Below, in pieces: positions 29,095 to 37,942 of a DNA stretch of 64,000 nt; the stretch's first letter is position 1, and each line of letters starts with the position of its first letter. The translations under genes and the position numbers were made by a program. The notes under the pieces are model-generated. The model saw only the letters and a program-made list of their open reading frames with translations, was not told the origin of the DNA and did not search any database. This DNA is from Clostridiales bacterium (GTDB lineage Bacteria > Bacillota > Clostridia > TANB77 > CAG-508): the NCBI GenBank assembly GCA_019417465.1, contig DXVF01000008.1, positions 1 to 64,000 of the forward strand, given 5' to 3'.

Positions 29095-29706
29095 TTATAT
29101 CTCGATTTTTTTCTCTATTACATCTATTAACTCTTTTTTTACATTATCAACTTTTTCATTTCCATTAATGACATAATAATTATTTGTCTCACCCCAAATT
29201 TGCTTTTCAAATACGTCTGAAACTTTTTCTAAAAATTCAATATCTTTTTCTTCTCTTTTAGCATTATCTCCATCTCTTTTAATGATTCTCTTATATGCTA
29301 CTTTAGGATTAGTTTTTATATAAAATGTAATATCTGGCTCTAATATGTATCTATTAATTTCTTTTAGCCATTTTATATCTTTAATGCCTCTTATGTAAAA
29401 ATACGCATATGCAGAAAATACATATCTATCTGTTATAACAACATAATCTTCATTTAATTTTGGAATTATTTCTTCATGTATATGTCTTAACTTATCTGCT
29501 GCTGAAAATAATGCTAATTCTTTAATGATATCTTTATCATTAATTTCCTCATTTAAAAATCTTTTTACTCTTTCATCTTTTCTATACCAGTTAGTTGGTT
29601 GTTTTGTTAAATGTACCTTATTTCCTATACTTAAAAAATATTTTTCTATATTCTTTATCTGAGTAGTTTTACCTGCTCCATCTATACCACAAACAGCAAT
29701 TAACAT
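29095..29706 (-). CDS. Thymidylate kinase-like protein
   Basis: 203 residues. P-loop GIDGAGKTTQ, the substrate DRY motif in VVITDRYVFSAYAYF, and the LEPDITFYI segment place it in the dTMP kinase family. Its start overlaps the end of the upstream OMP decarboxylase gene by 7 bases, giving a small pyrimidine operon. A canonical tmk near holB is not in the window, so this may be a second copy. Confidence 0.88.
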   Translation of the reverse strand: MLIAVCGIDGAGKTTQIKNIEKYFLSIGNKVHLTKQPTNWYRKDERVKRFLNEEINDKDIIKELALFSAADKLRHIHEEIIPKLNEDYVVITDRYVFSAYAYFYIRGIKDIKWLKEINRYILEPDITFYIKTNPKVAYKRIIKRDGDNAKREEKDIEFLEKVSDVFEKQIWGETNNYYVINGNEKVDNVKKELIDVIEKKIEI

Positions 29707-30656
29707 AATCTCTCCTCCTCATGTTTTAATATATTTTTTAAAATATATTCTCTTGGTTTTTCTGCCTTATATATTGCTCTACCTATTATTGGAAAATCTC
29801 CTCCAGCTTTAAGTACCTCATCATATTTTCCTCCTTGAGCCCCTACTCCACAACATACGATTTTACATTTATCCTGAACAATTTTTTTTACTTCTCTTAT
29901 TCGATCTGGTCTATTCCCAGGTGCTTGTACTGCAGCACATCCGTATGTAACAGCTAATTCCACTAATGAGTTGGCTAAGCCTTGAGTATATACAAGTCCA
30001 CCCGGATGAGTAAATTCAGTTTGTACTACTAATGCAATTTTATCATCTGCTGCATTCATAGCTTCTTCTAGACCATCTGGTCCTACTATTCCATGTATCA
30101 TAATTGCATCTCCACCCTCATCTTTAGCGATCTTTATTATTTTATTATTAGTTACAGGTACATCTGCTATTTTAAAATCACAAAATATAGGTAATTTATA
30201 TTTACTTTTCAGTTTTCCAATAATATTAATTCCTTCTTTAAGAACTAATGGATAATTTAATTTTATACAATCAACTAAATCATAACATTGATCCATTACT
30301 TTAAAACCTTCTTCTATATTCTCAGTATCTAATGCTACAATAATATGATTTTTAGGTTCTATAAATTGTTTTTTTATCATAATATCCTCCTCTTTGAACA
30401 TTTTATTTAAAACTTCTATTCCATATTCTTCCGACTCTAATTTGCTTACTATAAATCTACTTTCATCATATAGATACATTTCTATATTTTTATTTTTAGC
30501 AATAATAATTTTTCCTTCTGCAATATTATTAACACTTGTAAATTCTGTTTTTAAAATATTATATAGTTTTTCCTTATTTAAACTATAAATTTCTCCTTCT
30601 AAAGAAACTTTTTCATAGTCTGCACACCCTTCATTTTTCCTTATAGTATAATTCAT
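29700..30656 (-). CDS. Archaeal-type OMP decarboxylase with extra N-terminal domain
   Basis: 318 residues. Residues about 100-318 match the short archaeal/yeast-like OMP decarboxylase: HIIVALDTENIEEGFKVMD, catalytic FCDFKIADVPVTN (D-K-x-x-D) and CCGVGAQGGKYDEVLKAGGD. The first ~95 residues form a separate small domain that I do not recognise, perhaps a PRTase-like remnant or a regulatory domain. Having this and the long-type PyrF in one locus is unusual; the second could act on another sugar phosphate of the same superfamily. Confidence 0.82.
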   Translation of the reverse strand: MNYTIRKNEGCADYEKVSLEGEIYSLNKEKLYNILKTEFTSVNNIAEGKIIIAKNKNIEMYLYDESRFIVSKLESEEYGIEVLNKMFKEEDIMIKKQFIEPKNHIIVALDTENIEEGFKVMDQCYDLVDCIKLNYPLVLKEGINIIGKLKSKYKLPIFCDFKIADVPVTNNKIIKIAKDEGGDAIMIHGIVGPDGLEEAMNAADDKIALVVQTEFTHPGGLVYTQGLANSLVELAVTYGCAAVQAPGNRPDRIREVKKIVQDKCKIVCCGVGAQGGKYDEVLKAGGDFPIIGRAIYKAEKPREYILKNILKHEEERLC

Positions 30657-30666
30657 TTTTCCTCCA

Positions 30667-31791
30667 TCATAATTTTTTTAGCAAATCTATTAATTTATCT
30701 ATTTCTTCTTTTTTAGTATTATGTGAAAAAGATATTCTTACAGTCCCTTCTGGAAAAGTCTTTAATGTTTTATGTATTTGTGGTGCACAATGTAATCCTG
30801 CTCTTACTAAAATATTTCCTTCTTGGAATAAATATGGTGCAACAACATAGTTCGAATCTAAATTACTTATTTTAAATGATATTACACCTGTTCTTTTGCT
30901 TTCTTTTCCACAAAAAATATTCATGTTGCTTATAGATTTACTTTTCTTTACAAAATAATTTACTAATTCATTTTCATATTCTCTATATTGTTTTCTTACT
31001 TCTTTAGTTATTACTTCTATACTCTTTTCCAATGCTAATATTCCTAATAAATTCATTGTTCCCGTTTCTAGCATATCTGGTAATACTCTTGGTTGTTTCA
31101 TATTACTAGAAAGTTTTCCTGTTCCACCATAGTAAATTGGCTCTAGCTTTATTCCCTTTTTATATATAATATATCCAATACCTGGTAATGCATACAAATG
31201 TTTATGAGCAGAACCTACTACAACATCTGCATTTAAATTCTTAACCGATATATCATCATATCCTGCTGTTTGAGATATATCTACAATAAACAATATATCT
31301 TTATTTTTTATTTGTTTTCCTATTTTTTCTAAATCATATATATTACCCGTAACATTAGACCCATGATTCATTATGATGGCTTTAGTCTCATCATTCATTT
31401 CATTTAATATTCTCTCAGGATGTTCCTCTTGATTCCCATCCATGTACTCAATTATCTTATATGATGTATTAAATTCCTTCAATGGTCTATATACACAATG
31501 ATGTTCACAATTAGTTGTAATAATTTGATTATTTATATCTCTTGACAATGTCTTTATTGCTATATTCATTCCAATAGTTGCTGTTGGAATAAAAGCTACT
31601 TCATAACCATCAGTTGCATCAAAATATTTTAGTATTTTTTCTCTTACATCATCTAATATGTTTTTTCCATTTGTTCTGTTAGGAGAATGATTAAAACTTT
31701 TGCAATACTTTTTTATTACATCTTGTATCTCTGGTAATTTAGGAAAAGCTGTTGCTGCATTATCTAAATATATTTTTTCATTTTCTTTCAT
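30667..31791 (-). CDS. Cysteine desulfurase-like class V aminotransferase
   Basis: 374 residues. The PLP lysine lies in VVGSAHKHLYALPGIGYI, the substrate-binding start is IYLDNAATAFPKLPEI, and a Cys-containing active-site loop RAGLHCAPQIHKTL ends with TVRISFSHNT. It matches the NifS/SufS-like group that often carries the GLHCAP loop (selenocysteine lyase/CsdB-like). No IscU/SufU is adjacent. RBS GGAGGAAGAT. Confidence 0.88.
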   Translation of the reverse strand: MKENEKIYLDNAATAFPKLPEIQDVIKKYCKSFNHSPNRTNGKNILDDVREKILKYFDATDGYEVAFIPTATIGMNIAIKTLSRDINNQIITTNCEHHCVYRPLKEFNTSYKIIEYMDGNQEEHPERILNEMNDETKAIIMNHGSNVTGNIYDLEKIGKQIKNKDILFIVDISQTAGYDDISVKNLNADVVVGSAHKHLYALPGIGYIIYKKGIKLEPIYYGGTGKLSSNMKQPRVLPDMLETGTMNLLGILALEKSIEVITKEVRKQYREYENELVNYFVKKSKSISNMNIFCGKESKRTGVISFKISNLDSNYVVAPYLFQEGNILVRAGLHCAPQIHKTLKTFPEGTVRISFSHNTKKEEIDKLIDLLKKL

Positions 31792-32188
31792 ATCTTCCTC
31801 CTATAAAACAAAAAAGAAAATTACCATTTTTTAGTAATTTTATTTTTTAAAGAATACATTATGTAAATAGATAAAGTGGCATATTAGAGCAATAAAATTT
31901 ATTGCTCTTAAATAAAAATATATATCTATATTCTTTTGAATAATTATACTTCTCATCTTTACCTCTTTGTTTACCATTACTTATTTGCAAATATTACATT
32001 CATATTGTATATTCGTAAATGTAAATATTCAATATATAGTGTGTTATTGATTTTAATTTCTATCGACATTTTATGACATATTTCTATCCTTTATTCCTTT
32101 TTTCTACTTTTTATCTAAAAATCAAAAATAAGATCTAATTTTACGATATAAATTGAATCTACTGCTCTTGATGCCATCTTGTATAATT
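31792..32188. other. Intergenic with a weak terminator
   Basis: AAAATTACC / GGTAATTTT-type hairpin around 31811-31850. The remainder is AT-rich with no gene or clear signal. Confidence 0.5.
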
Positions 32189-33127
32189 CTATAATGTTTT
32201 TAATACTCTTAACCAATTTTCTCCCATGACTTTATTAATTTCTTCCTCTGTAAAACCTTCTATTTTCATCTTTTCTTCTAATTTATTAATATCTTTAATG
32301 CCTCTAATATCTAATGGCATTTTACTAAAATCCACCCCATCAAAATCGCTACCTAATCCCACATAATCAATTCCAACTAAATCTTTTATATATTTTATAT
32401 GTTTTATAATATCACTTGAATTACTTTTACCAGATTTATTTAGGAAATGTGATGCAAAACATATTCCTATTATTCCTTTTCTATTTGCAATTTCTATTAT
32501 CTGCTTATCTTTTAGATTTCTTGGATGATCACAAATCGAATACACACATGAATGTGTAGCAACAATCGTATTATTCGTACATTTAGTTATATCCCAAAAA
32601 GTTTTTTCTGAAGAATGTGAAACATCTATAATTATATTTTTTTCTTCTAACTTTTTTATATATTCTTCTCCAAGTTTTGTAAGTCCTTTGTCTTCTTTTG
32701 TTAATGCACCACATCCTAAATCATTATCTTCATTCCATGTAACAGACATTACACGAATACCTTTTTCATATAATTTTTCTATATTTTTAATATTTCCAGA
32801 TATAGCACTTCCATTTTCTATTGTAAGTATTATACCAACTTTTTTTTCATTAATAACTCTACTTAAATCTTCTTGATTTAAAATATTTATTATTTCTTTA
32901 TTATCTTTATTCTTTTCAAATTGCTCTAAAATGTTAGTTGCTCTATTAAATCCACCTAACTTGTTATCTACATATTTAGGGTCTATATATGCTGCCATCA
33001 TTTGTACACATGGTGTTTTACTATTTGCATCCACTAAATTGAAACAATATTTTTTATCTTTTAAATTAGATTTTTCATCTAATGCTTTTGACAAAGTATC
33101 ACAATGTCCATCTACTAAACATTTCAT
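32189..33127 (-). CDS. Membrane-dipeptidase-like zinc peptidase (M19)
   Basis: 312 residues. Zinc ligands are visible as DGHCDT near the start, the Glu in ILTIENGSAI, His in DVSHSSEKTFWD and ATHSCVYSICDHPRN, and Asp in VGLGSDFDGVDF. No signal peptide, so it is probably cytoplasmic. Family members cleave dipeptides, including D-amino-acid containing ones. Confidence 0.92.
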   Translation of the reverse strand: MKCLVDGHCDTLSKALDEKSNLKDKKYCFNLVDANSKTPCVQMMAAYIDPKYVDNKLGGFNRATNILEQFEKNKDNKEIINILNQEDLSRVINEKKVGIILTIENGSAISGNIKNIEKLYEKGIRVMSVTWNEDNDLGCGALTKEDKGLTKLGEEYIKKLEEKNIIIDVSHSSEKTFWDITKCTNNTIVATHSCVYSICDHPRNLKDKQIIEIANRKGIIGICFASHFLNKSGKSNSSDIIKHIKYIKDLVGIDYVGLGSDFDGVDFSKMPLDIRGIKDINKLEEKMKIEGFTEEEINKVMGENWLRVLKTL

Positions 33128-33186
33128 CTATTATTCTCCCTCTTATAACATTTATTTTATAAAATATATGAATTATAATTTACTAC

Positions 33187-33242
33187 AAAAAAAAACTGCA
33201 GAATCATAATAATATAAACTTATTACAATTCTACAGTTTTTA
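33187..33242. terminator. Terminator of the SpoIIID-like gene
   Basis: AAAAACTGCAGAAT and ATTCTACAGTTTTT form the stem with T-runs on both sides. Confidence 0.7.
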
Positions 33243-33494
33243 TTACTTCTTATTGGCAACTTCAAGCTTCTTCTTGAGTGCTAATCCGCCTCTTAACGGA
33301 GCTGCCTCTCGATTTTCTTGCAACAATGCTTTAACCTCCCAATACAGAGATTCATCAATTTCTTTTAGATAAACTCTAAAGTTTTTGTGAAGTGTCGTTT
33401 TAGATGTTTCGAACTGTTCTGCAGTTTTCCGTAATGTAGATTTATTACATAAAAAATATTCTGCTTGTTTCCGAAGCATTTCAGGGCTTGTCAT
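33243..33494 (-). CDS. SpoIIID-like HTH protein with two unshifted CGG codons
   Basis: 83 residues: NKSTLRKTAEQFETSKTTLH is the helix-turn-helix and LRGGLALKKK matches the SpoIIID C-terminal hallmark (RHLRGGEATKLKY). It is thus a SpoIIID-family paralogue. Two in-frame CGG codons (MLRKQ and STLRKTA) must be read as ordinary codons, since shifting destroys the protein and the second aligns with the conserved Arg of TVRETAK-type motifs. GC content is clearly higher than in the neighbours (near 38% by eye). Probably imported, or the shift rule does not apply here. Confidence 0.8.
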   Translation of the reverse strand: MTSPEMLRKQAEYFLCNKSTLRKTAEQFETSKTTLHKNFRVYLKEIDESLYWEVKALLQENREAAPLRGGLALKKKLEVANKK

Positions 33495-33589
33495 TTTAAC
33501 TCCTCCTTTTGGTTTACAATTCAGTGATTCCTATGTATATATTATATTCTACGAATTCAAATTAATTCCTACTATTAATTAATATTATT

Positions 33590-34468
33590 TTAATACCCAT
33601 CTCTTAGACAAAGTGATTCCTCTTGCTCTTGCCTTTGTTCTTGATTATTTTTATTTACACTTGGTATATCTTGTTCAGTTACTTTTTTAAATTTCCCCAT
33701 ATTTGTATCATATAAATAATATATAAAATTTTCATCCCTACTTTCTTCTTTTGTCATTAATACATATTGTATATTACTTCCTAATTGTTTTTTATTTATA
33801 GGTTCTATTTTTACTTTTTTATCAGGAAATGCTGTTTTCATCAAATATCTATAATATTTATGTAGCTCAACATTTGTTAAATCTCTACCTATAACTTCGC
33901 TAACATAGTCTCCTCTATCAGATAAAACTTTATCTAACCTTTTTGCAAAATCGGTTTCATTTTCCATTATATCTTTTACATCATAATTTTCTTTTCTATA
34001 TCCATTTTCATCTATGAATCCTAACTCTTTATCGATTGTTTCTATTTCTGGCAATAAACTTTGTTCAAATCCCTGTGGTCTTTCCTTTACCTTTACTGGA
34101 TATAGTTCTTTTACTATTGATACACAAGTACTTCTTTCCTCATCTAATTTAATAAAAACATCTCCACCCATTAATTCAGCATCTATTCCTAACTGTTTTA
34201 ATAGTCTAGTATAAGTGCTTCCTAATCCAACACAAATCTGATTATCATTTTGTATATTATTTATTATTTCTTCTTCATTTCCTGAATTTACAATTTGTAT
34301 AATCCTAGTCATTATTGCATTCCTTTTATCATGATCTCCATAATTATATTCTGAATCATACTTATATATCTCACATAACTTTATACAAATATCTCTTGCT
34401 TTTTTTAGTGTACTCCATTCTGGATTTATTTCTAACATAAACTTATTTATCTTTTCTAGATTTTCCAT
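33590..34468 (-). CDS. Hypothetical protein, possibly transglutaminase-like
   Basis: 292 residues from MENLEKINKF (GAGGTGG upstream). The segment NDNQICVGLGSTYTRLLKQL resembles the C-x-G-x-A/S...LL..LGI helix of transglutaminase-like cysteine proteins. A following His/Asp pair is not evident, so it may be inactive or unrelated. C-terminus is Gln/Glu-rich. No signal peptide. Confidence 0.6.
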   Translation of the reverse strand: MENLEKINKFMLEINPEWSTLKKARDICIKLCEIYKYDSEYNYGDHDKRNAIMTRIIQIVNSGNEEEIINNIQNDNQICVGLGSTYTRLLKQLGIDAELMGGDVFIKLDEERSTCVSIVKELYPVKVKERPQGFEQSLLPEIETIDKELGFIDENGYRKENYDVKDIMENETDFAKRLDKVLSDRGDYVSEVIGRDLTNVELHKYYRYLMKTAFPDKKVKIEPINKKQLGSNIQYVLMTKEESRDENFIYYLYDTNMGKFKKVTEQDIPSVNKNNQEQRQEQEESLCLRDGY

Positions 34469-34542
34469 ACTTACCACCTCTTATATATAATAATATAAAA
34501 ATTTAGTAAATACAAATTATAAATACAATAATTATAATTAAC

Positions 34543-34581
34543 AAAAAACTGAATTAGATAACTACTAATCCAGTTTTTATA
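34543..34581. terminator. Terminator of infC-rpmI-rplT
   Basis: AAAAACTGAATTAG and CTAATCCAGTTTTT stem with flanking T-run on the minus strand. Confidence 0.8.
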
Positions 34582-34583
34582 AA

Positions 34584-34934
34584 TTATGCATTTTTTGCAA
34601 TTTCTACTATTTTTGTAAAAGCTTCAGCATCTGTTACAGCTAATTCTGCAAGCATTTTTCTGTTTACAACAACATTTGCTTTTTTTAGCCCTGCTATCAT
34701 TTTGCTATATGTCATTCCATTTTGTCTTGCAGCTGCATTAATTCTTGCAATCCATAATTTTCTAAAATTGCTCTTTTTATCTTTTCTTCCTACATATGCA
34801 TATGCTCCTGATTTCATAACAGCTTGTTTAGCCATTCTAAATCTATAGTGTTTTGCACCATAATATCCTTTTGCTCTTTTTAATATTTTTTTATGTTTTT
34901 TACGAGTAATTACCGCTGTTTTAACTCTTGCCAT
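34584..34934 (-). CDS. rplT: Ribosomal protein L20
   Basis: 116 residues, MARVKTAVITRKKHKKILKR, the standard length and sequence pattern. L20 assembles early on 23S rRNA and in Bacillota represses its own operon by binding the infC leader. Confidence 0.98.
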   Translation of the reverse strand: MARVKTAVITRKKHKKILKRAKGYYGAKHYRFRMAKQAVMKSGAYAYVGRKDKKSNFRKLWIARINAAARQNGMTYSKMIAGLKKANVVVNRKMLAELAVTDAEAFTKIVEIAKNA

Positions 34935-34965
34935 TTATTTTTCACTCCTATCTTATTTCTATTTT

Positions 34966-35169
34966 TTAGTTACCATATGGTAATAATTTCTTAATTCCTG
35001 CTTCACATGTTTTATCTGCATAAGCATCTTGAATTTTTCCTCTTGATTTTGCTCTTGGTGTTTTATTTGCTAAAAGATGTCTTCTATTTGATTTTGTTCT
35101 TTTAACCTTTCCTGTTGCAGTATACTTATATCTTTTTTTTGCTGCTTTATTTGTTTTTAATTTTGGCAT
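34966..35169 (-). CDS. rpmI: Ribosomal protein L35
   Basis: 67 residues from MPKLKTNKAAKKRYKYT. GAGGAGATTTTAAATATT precedes this ATG, which is why the longer upstream in-frame extension is rejected. Standard infC-rpmI-rplT order. Confidence 0.97.
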   Translation of the reverse strand: MPKLKTNKAAKKRYKYTATGKVKRTKSNRRHLLANKTPRAKSRGKIQDAYADKTCEAGIKKLLPYGN

Positions 35170-35267
35170 AATATTTAAAATCTCCTCTCTATTTCTATTG
35201 TGAAGAATATTTATTTTGGTCATTTTCCTCACTTTTTTGACCTTCTATATATTAATATCATCTAAGA

Positions 35268-35783
35268 TTATTTTTCACTTTTCTTAGCTAATATTATAAA
35301 CATATTTTTTCCTTCTAATATTGGTTTTTTCTCTGGTGATGAAATATCTGATAAGTCTTCTATAAATTTATTTAGAGTTTCTTCTCCTAATTTTACGTAA
35401 TTTAATTCTCTACCTCTAAATTTAACTGTTATTTTTACCTTATTTCCATCTTCTATGAACTTTCTTGCATTTTTTGCTTTAAATTCAAAATCATGTTGCT
35501 CAATATTAGGTGTAATTCTTATTTCTTTTGTTTCTAATGTTTTTTGTTTTTTTCTTGCTTCTTTTTCTCTTTTAGCTTGCTCAAATTTATATTTGCCATA
35601 GTTCATTATTTTACAAACTGGTGGCTGTGCATTTGGAGCAACTAATACTAAATCTAATTTTTTTTCATAAGCGATATCTAATGCTTCTTTTAATGAAATT
35701 GGTCCATTTTTCTTTCCATCTTCGTCTATTAATTGAACCTCTTTCGCTCTTATTTGCTCATTAATAGGTAATTCTTGTTTTAT
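35268..35783 (-). CDS. infC: Translation initiation factor IF-3, probable ATA start
   Basis: 171 residues. Conserved LPINEQIRAKEVQLIDEDG, VLVAPNAQPPVCKIMNYGKY and C-terminal domain AKNARKFIEDGNKVKITVKF. No ATG or well-placed GTG/TTG exists: GGAGGTG lies 6-7 bases before an ATA (35783-35781). infC genes are known to start at rare codons such as AUU, through which IF-3 controls its own synthesis. A TTG at 35798 lies upstream of the RBS and is unlikely. Confidence 0.9.
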   Translation of the reverse strand: MKQELPINEQIRAKEVQLIDEDGKKNGPISLKEALDIAYEKKLDLVLVAPNAQPPVCKIMNYGKYKFEQAKREKEARKKQKTLETKEIRITPNIEQHDFEFKAKNARKFIEDGNKVKITVKFRGRELNYVKLGEETLNKFIEDLSDISSPEKKPILEGKNMFIILAKKSEK

Positions 35784-35961
35784 ATAAAACACCTCCAATA
35801 AAAATTAAAAAGATTGACTTTTCTGCCAATCCTCCTCATATAACAAATATATATTCATAATAAATAGATATTATTAATCTATTTAAAAAACAATATTTAT
35901 TAACCTTTTTCTATACGATAAGGTGAGAAGTGATTTAGCTTCTTCTTTTTTTGACTATATA
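35784..35961 (-). promoter_or_regulatory. infC leader (probable L20 autoregulatory leader)
   Basis: About 170 bases of transcribed leader containing paired segments (e.g. AAAAGATTGACTTTTCTGCC with its complement GGCAGAAAAGTCAATCTTTTT arrangement near the start codon). Position matches the L20-binding leaders of Bacillota. I did not resolve the pseudoknot. Confidence 0.55.
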
Positions 35962-35990
35962 ATAATACTATATTTTACTATAATTGTCAA
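35962..35990 (-). promoter_or_regulatory. Vegetative promoter of infC operon
   Basis: On the minus strand TTGACA (35990-35985), 17-base spacer, TATTAT (35967-35962). Near-consensus sigma-A promoter. Confidence 0.85.
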
Positions 35991-36051
35991 CACTTTCTTG
36001 AAATTTATTAGGACTTAAAAATTTTTTCATGTTTTTACCCTGATATCATCA

Positions 36052-36097
36052 AAAATAATACTTATATCTCACCTTTGAAATATAAGTATTATTTTTA
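36052..36097. terminator. Terminator of the VWA gene
   Basis: AATAATACTTATAT and ATATAAGTATTATT form a long stem with A/T runs on both sides, downstream of the minus-strand VWA gene. Confidence 0.8.
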
Positions 36098-36135
36098 AAT
36101 CTTTAGTAAATTTTTATTGTATAATTGTATATTTG

Positions 36136-37899
36136 TTAACAATCAATTAATTCTTGTAGTAATTCTATTTCTTGTTTTAGATTATCATCTTTAAGTTCAT
36201 TTTTTTCATTCTCTAAATAAGATTTGATTTTTCTAAAATTTTCTTTATACTCTTCACTTACTGTTAGTTTTACAGATGTTCTTTCATTTTCGCCTAAAAT
36301 TATTTGTATATCTTCTATTGTATAATCACAATCTATTACACCTATATTTTCGTCTATATAAAATCTTTCATCTTTATTACTTCTTTCATATAAAATCCAA
36401 GATTTTAATGTATTTGCATATCTTGTTAATGCTACAGCCTTTCTAATTCCTGTATTTTCATAGAATTCTTCATCTTTATCAAATTCGATATCTTGCGAAT
36501 TTGAATGTTTATTTCCATCTCTATCTGTATATGAAACACTTAAATTAATTTTATTATCTGTTTGATTGTCTTTTTTCTTTAATTTTAATAATATTACTCC
36601 ACCTTTAGATTCTGAATTTTCATTTGTACTTGATGGGAATAAAGTGTTTACTTTCATTATATTTCCTGATGATTTATCTGCTGAATCTGTACCATATACT
36701 TTTTCAATCTCATATCCTACAGATTCAAAATTTAAGTTTAAGTCAAATACTAATGGAGTAACCATATATTCAAAGTCTTCACTTAATATTTTCTTAAATT
36801 GTTCTTTACTACTAATTGAATAATAATTTGCACCTTTAACATTTGATATATTTTCTATAACTTCTGTGTTAAAATCTACACCTACTCCTATAAAGCTTGT
36901 ATATATTCCTTCTTTTGAATTTTCTTCTATGTATTTTAATAAACCACTTTTGCTTGTTTCTCCTATATTTGGCATAGCATCAGTAATTACAATTATTCTA
37001 TTATCATACTCTTTATCATCTAATAGTTTATCATCAAATAATTCTGTTCCTTTTTTATAACCCGCTTCGAAATTTGTTCCACCTCTAGCTTCTATTTCAG
37101 ATATATGTTTTTTTATTTCTTTTACATTGGTTTCTCCTATTAAATTTAAAGGTTTTGCTAAATATGCACTATTATCAAATAAAACTATCCCGAATCTATC
37201 ATCATCATTTAATTCATCTATCATTAAATTTACAGATTCGTTTGCAAGTTCCATTTTGCTTTTATTTTTCTTCAAATTTGAAAAAATACTATTATTTTCA
37301 TCATAATAATATGAATTTAAAGGTGATTCCATAGAACCTGATATATCAAGTACAACAACTATATTTTGTTTTTTACGTTTAAAATCACTTTGTTTTATAT
37401 TAGAATTTAGTCCAACTGTCATATAATATTCTTTTTCTGCAGAAATAGGATCTTTTGATATTGCCATAGAATATGATGGTGAAAATAATTCTGAACTTTC
37501 TTTGGCTTTTCCCGTTTCAAAATAATAATCATAAAATAACCCATTATATGTAATATCTGTAGAAATCGGAAAATATCCATTTTTTATATTCTCTCTAAAA
37601 TTTTCTATATTTTTTGAACCACCTACTGATAAACCAACTGTACTTTCACTATTTGAATAAGTCATAGCACTATCAGCTGTTGGTGACGATGATGATCCTG
37701 ATTGAACTGAAAAGGCTCCTCCAGAGCTCTTGCTTGTTATATATTCCTCGTTACTATTTTTATAAGAATATTCCCAATCGTCTATTTTTGCTTTTGTAAC
37801 ATTATTATTTAAATTTGTAAAGTAATAACTTACTGCTATTATACTAATAATTATAACAACAACTAATATTCCTACTAATATTTTTATTTTTTTATTCAT
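36136..37899 (-). CDS. Membrane-anchored von Willebrand factor A protein
   Basis: 587 residues. N-terminal membrane helix (about 6-28) and an extracytoplasmic VWA domain (about 180-360) with the MIDAS motif VVLDISGSMES (DxSxS), plus ITDAMPNIGE at the position of the second metal ligand. The C-terminal half is a beta-rich and helical region ending in a Glu/Lys-rich helix. It lies 43 bases downstream of an ECF sigma gene, forming an operon; the pair looks like a surface sensor/effector system with its own sigma factor. Confidence 0.85.
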   Translation of the reverse strand: MNKKIKILVGILVVVIIISIIAVSYYFTNLNNNVTKAKIDDWEYSYKNSNEEYITSKSSGGAFSVQSGSSSSPTADSAMTYSNSESTVGLSVGGSKNIENFRENIKNGYFPISTDITYNGLFYDYYFETGKAKESSELFSPSYSMAISKDPISAEKEYYMTVGLNSNIKQSDFKRKKQNIVVVLDISGSMESPLNSYYYDENNSIFSNLKKNKSKMELANESVNLMIDELNDDDRFGIVLFDNSAYLAKPLNLIGETNVKEIKKHISEIEARGGTNFEAGYKKGTELFDDKLLDDKEYDNRIIVITDAMPNIGETSKSGLLKYIEENSKEGIYTSFIGVGVDFNTEVIENISNVKGANYYSISSKEQFKKILSEDFEYMVTPLVFDLNLNFESVGYEIEKVYGTDSADKSSGNIMKVNTLFPSSTNENSESKGGVILLKLKKKDNQTDNKINLSVSYTDRDGNKHSNSQDIEFDKDEEFYENTGIRKAVALTRYANTLKSWILYERSNKDERFYIDENIGVIDCDYTIEDIQIILGENERTSVKLTVSEEYKENFRKIKSYLENEKNELKDDNLKQEIELLQELIDC

Positions 37900-37942
37900 T
37901 ATAAATTCCCCCTAAATAATTTTAAAGAAATTCTTCTTTATA

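Noticed and set aside
33243..33494. Applying the +1 rule to the SpoIIID-like gene
   Set aside because: After skipping the first C the second CGG is out of frame and the product is meaningless; CGG aligns with a conserved Arg, so ordinary reading is preferred.
35268..35798. TTG at 35798 as infC start
   Set aside because: It lies upstream of the GGAGGTG and the extra residues (EVFYI) include the RBS itself.
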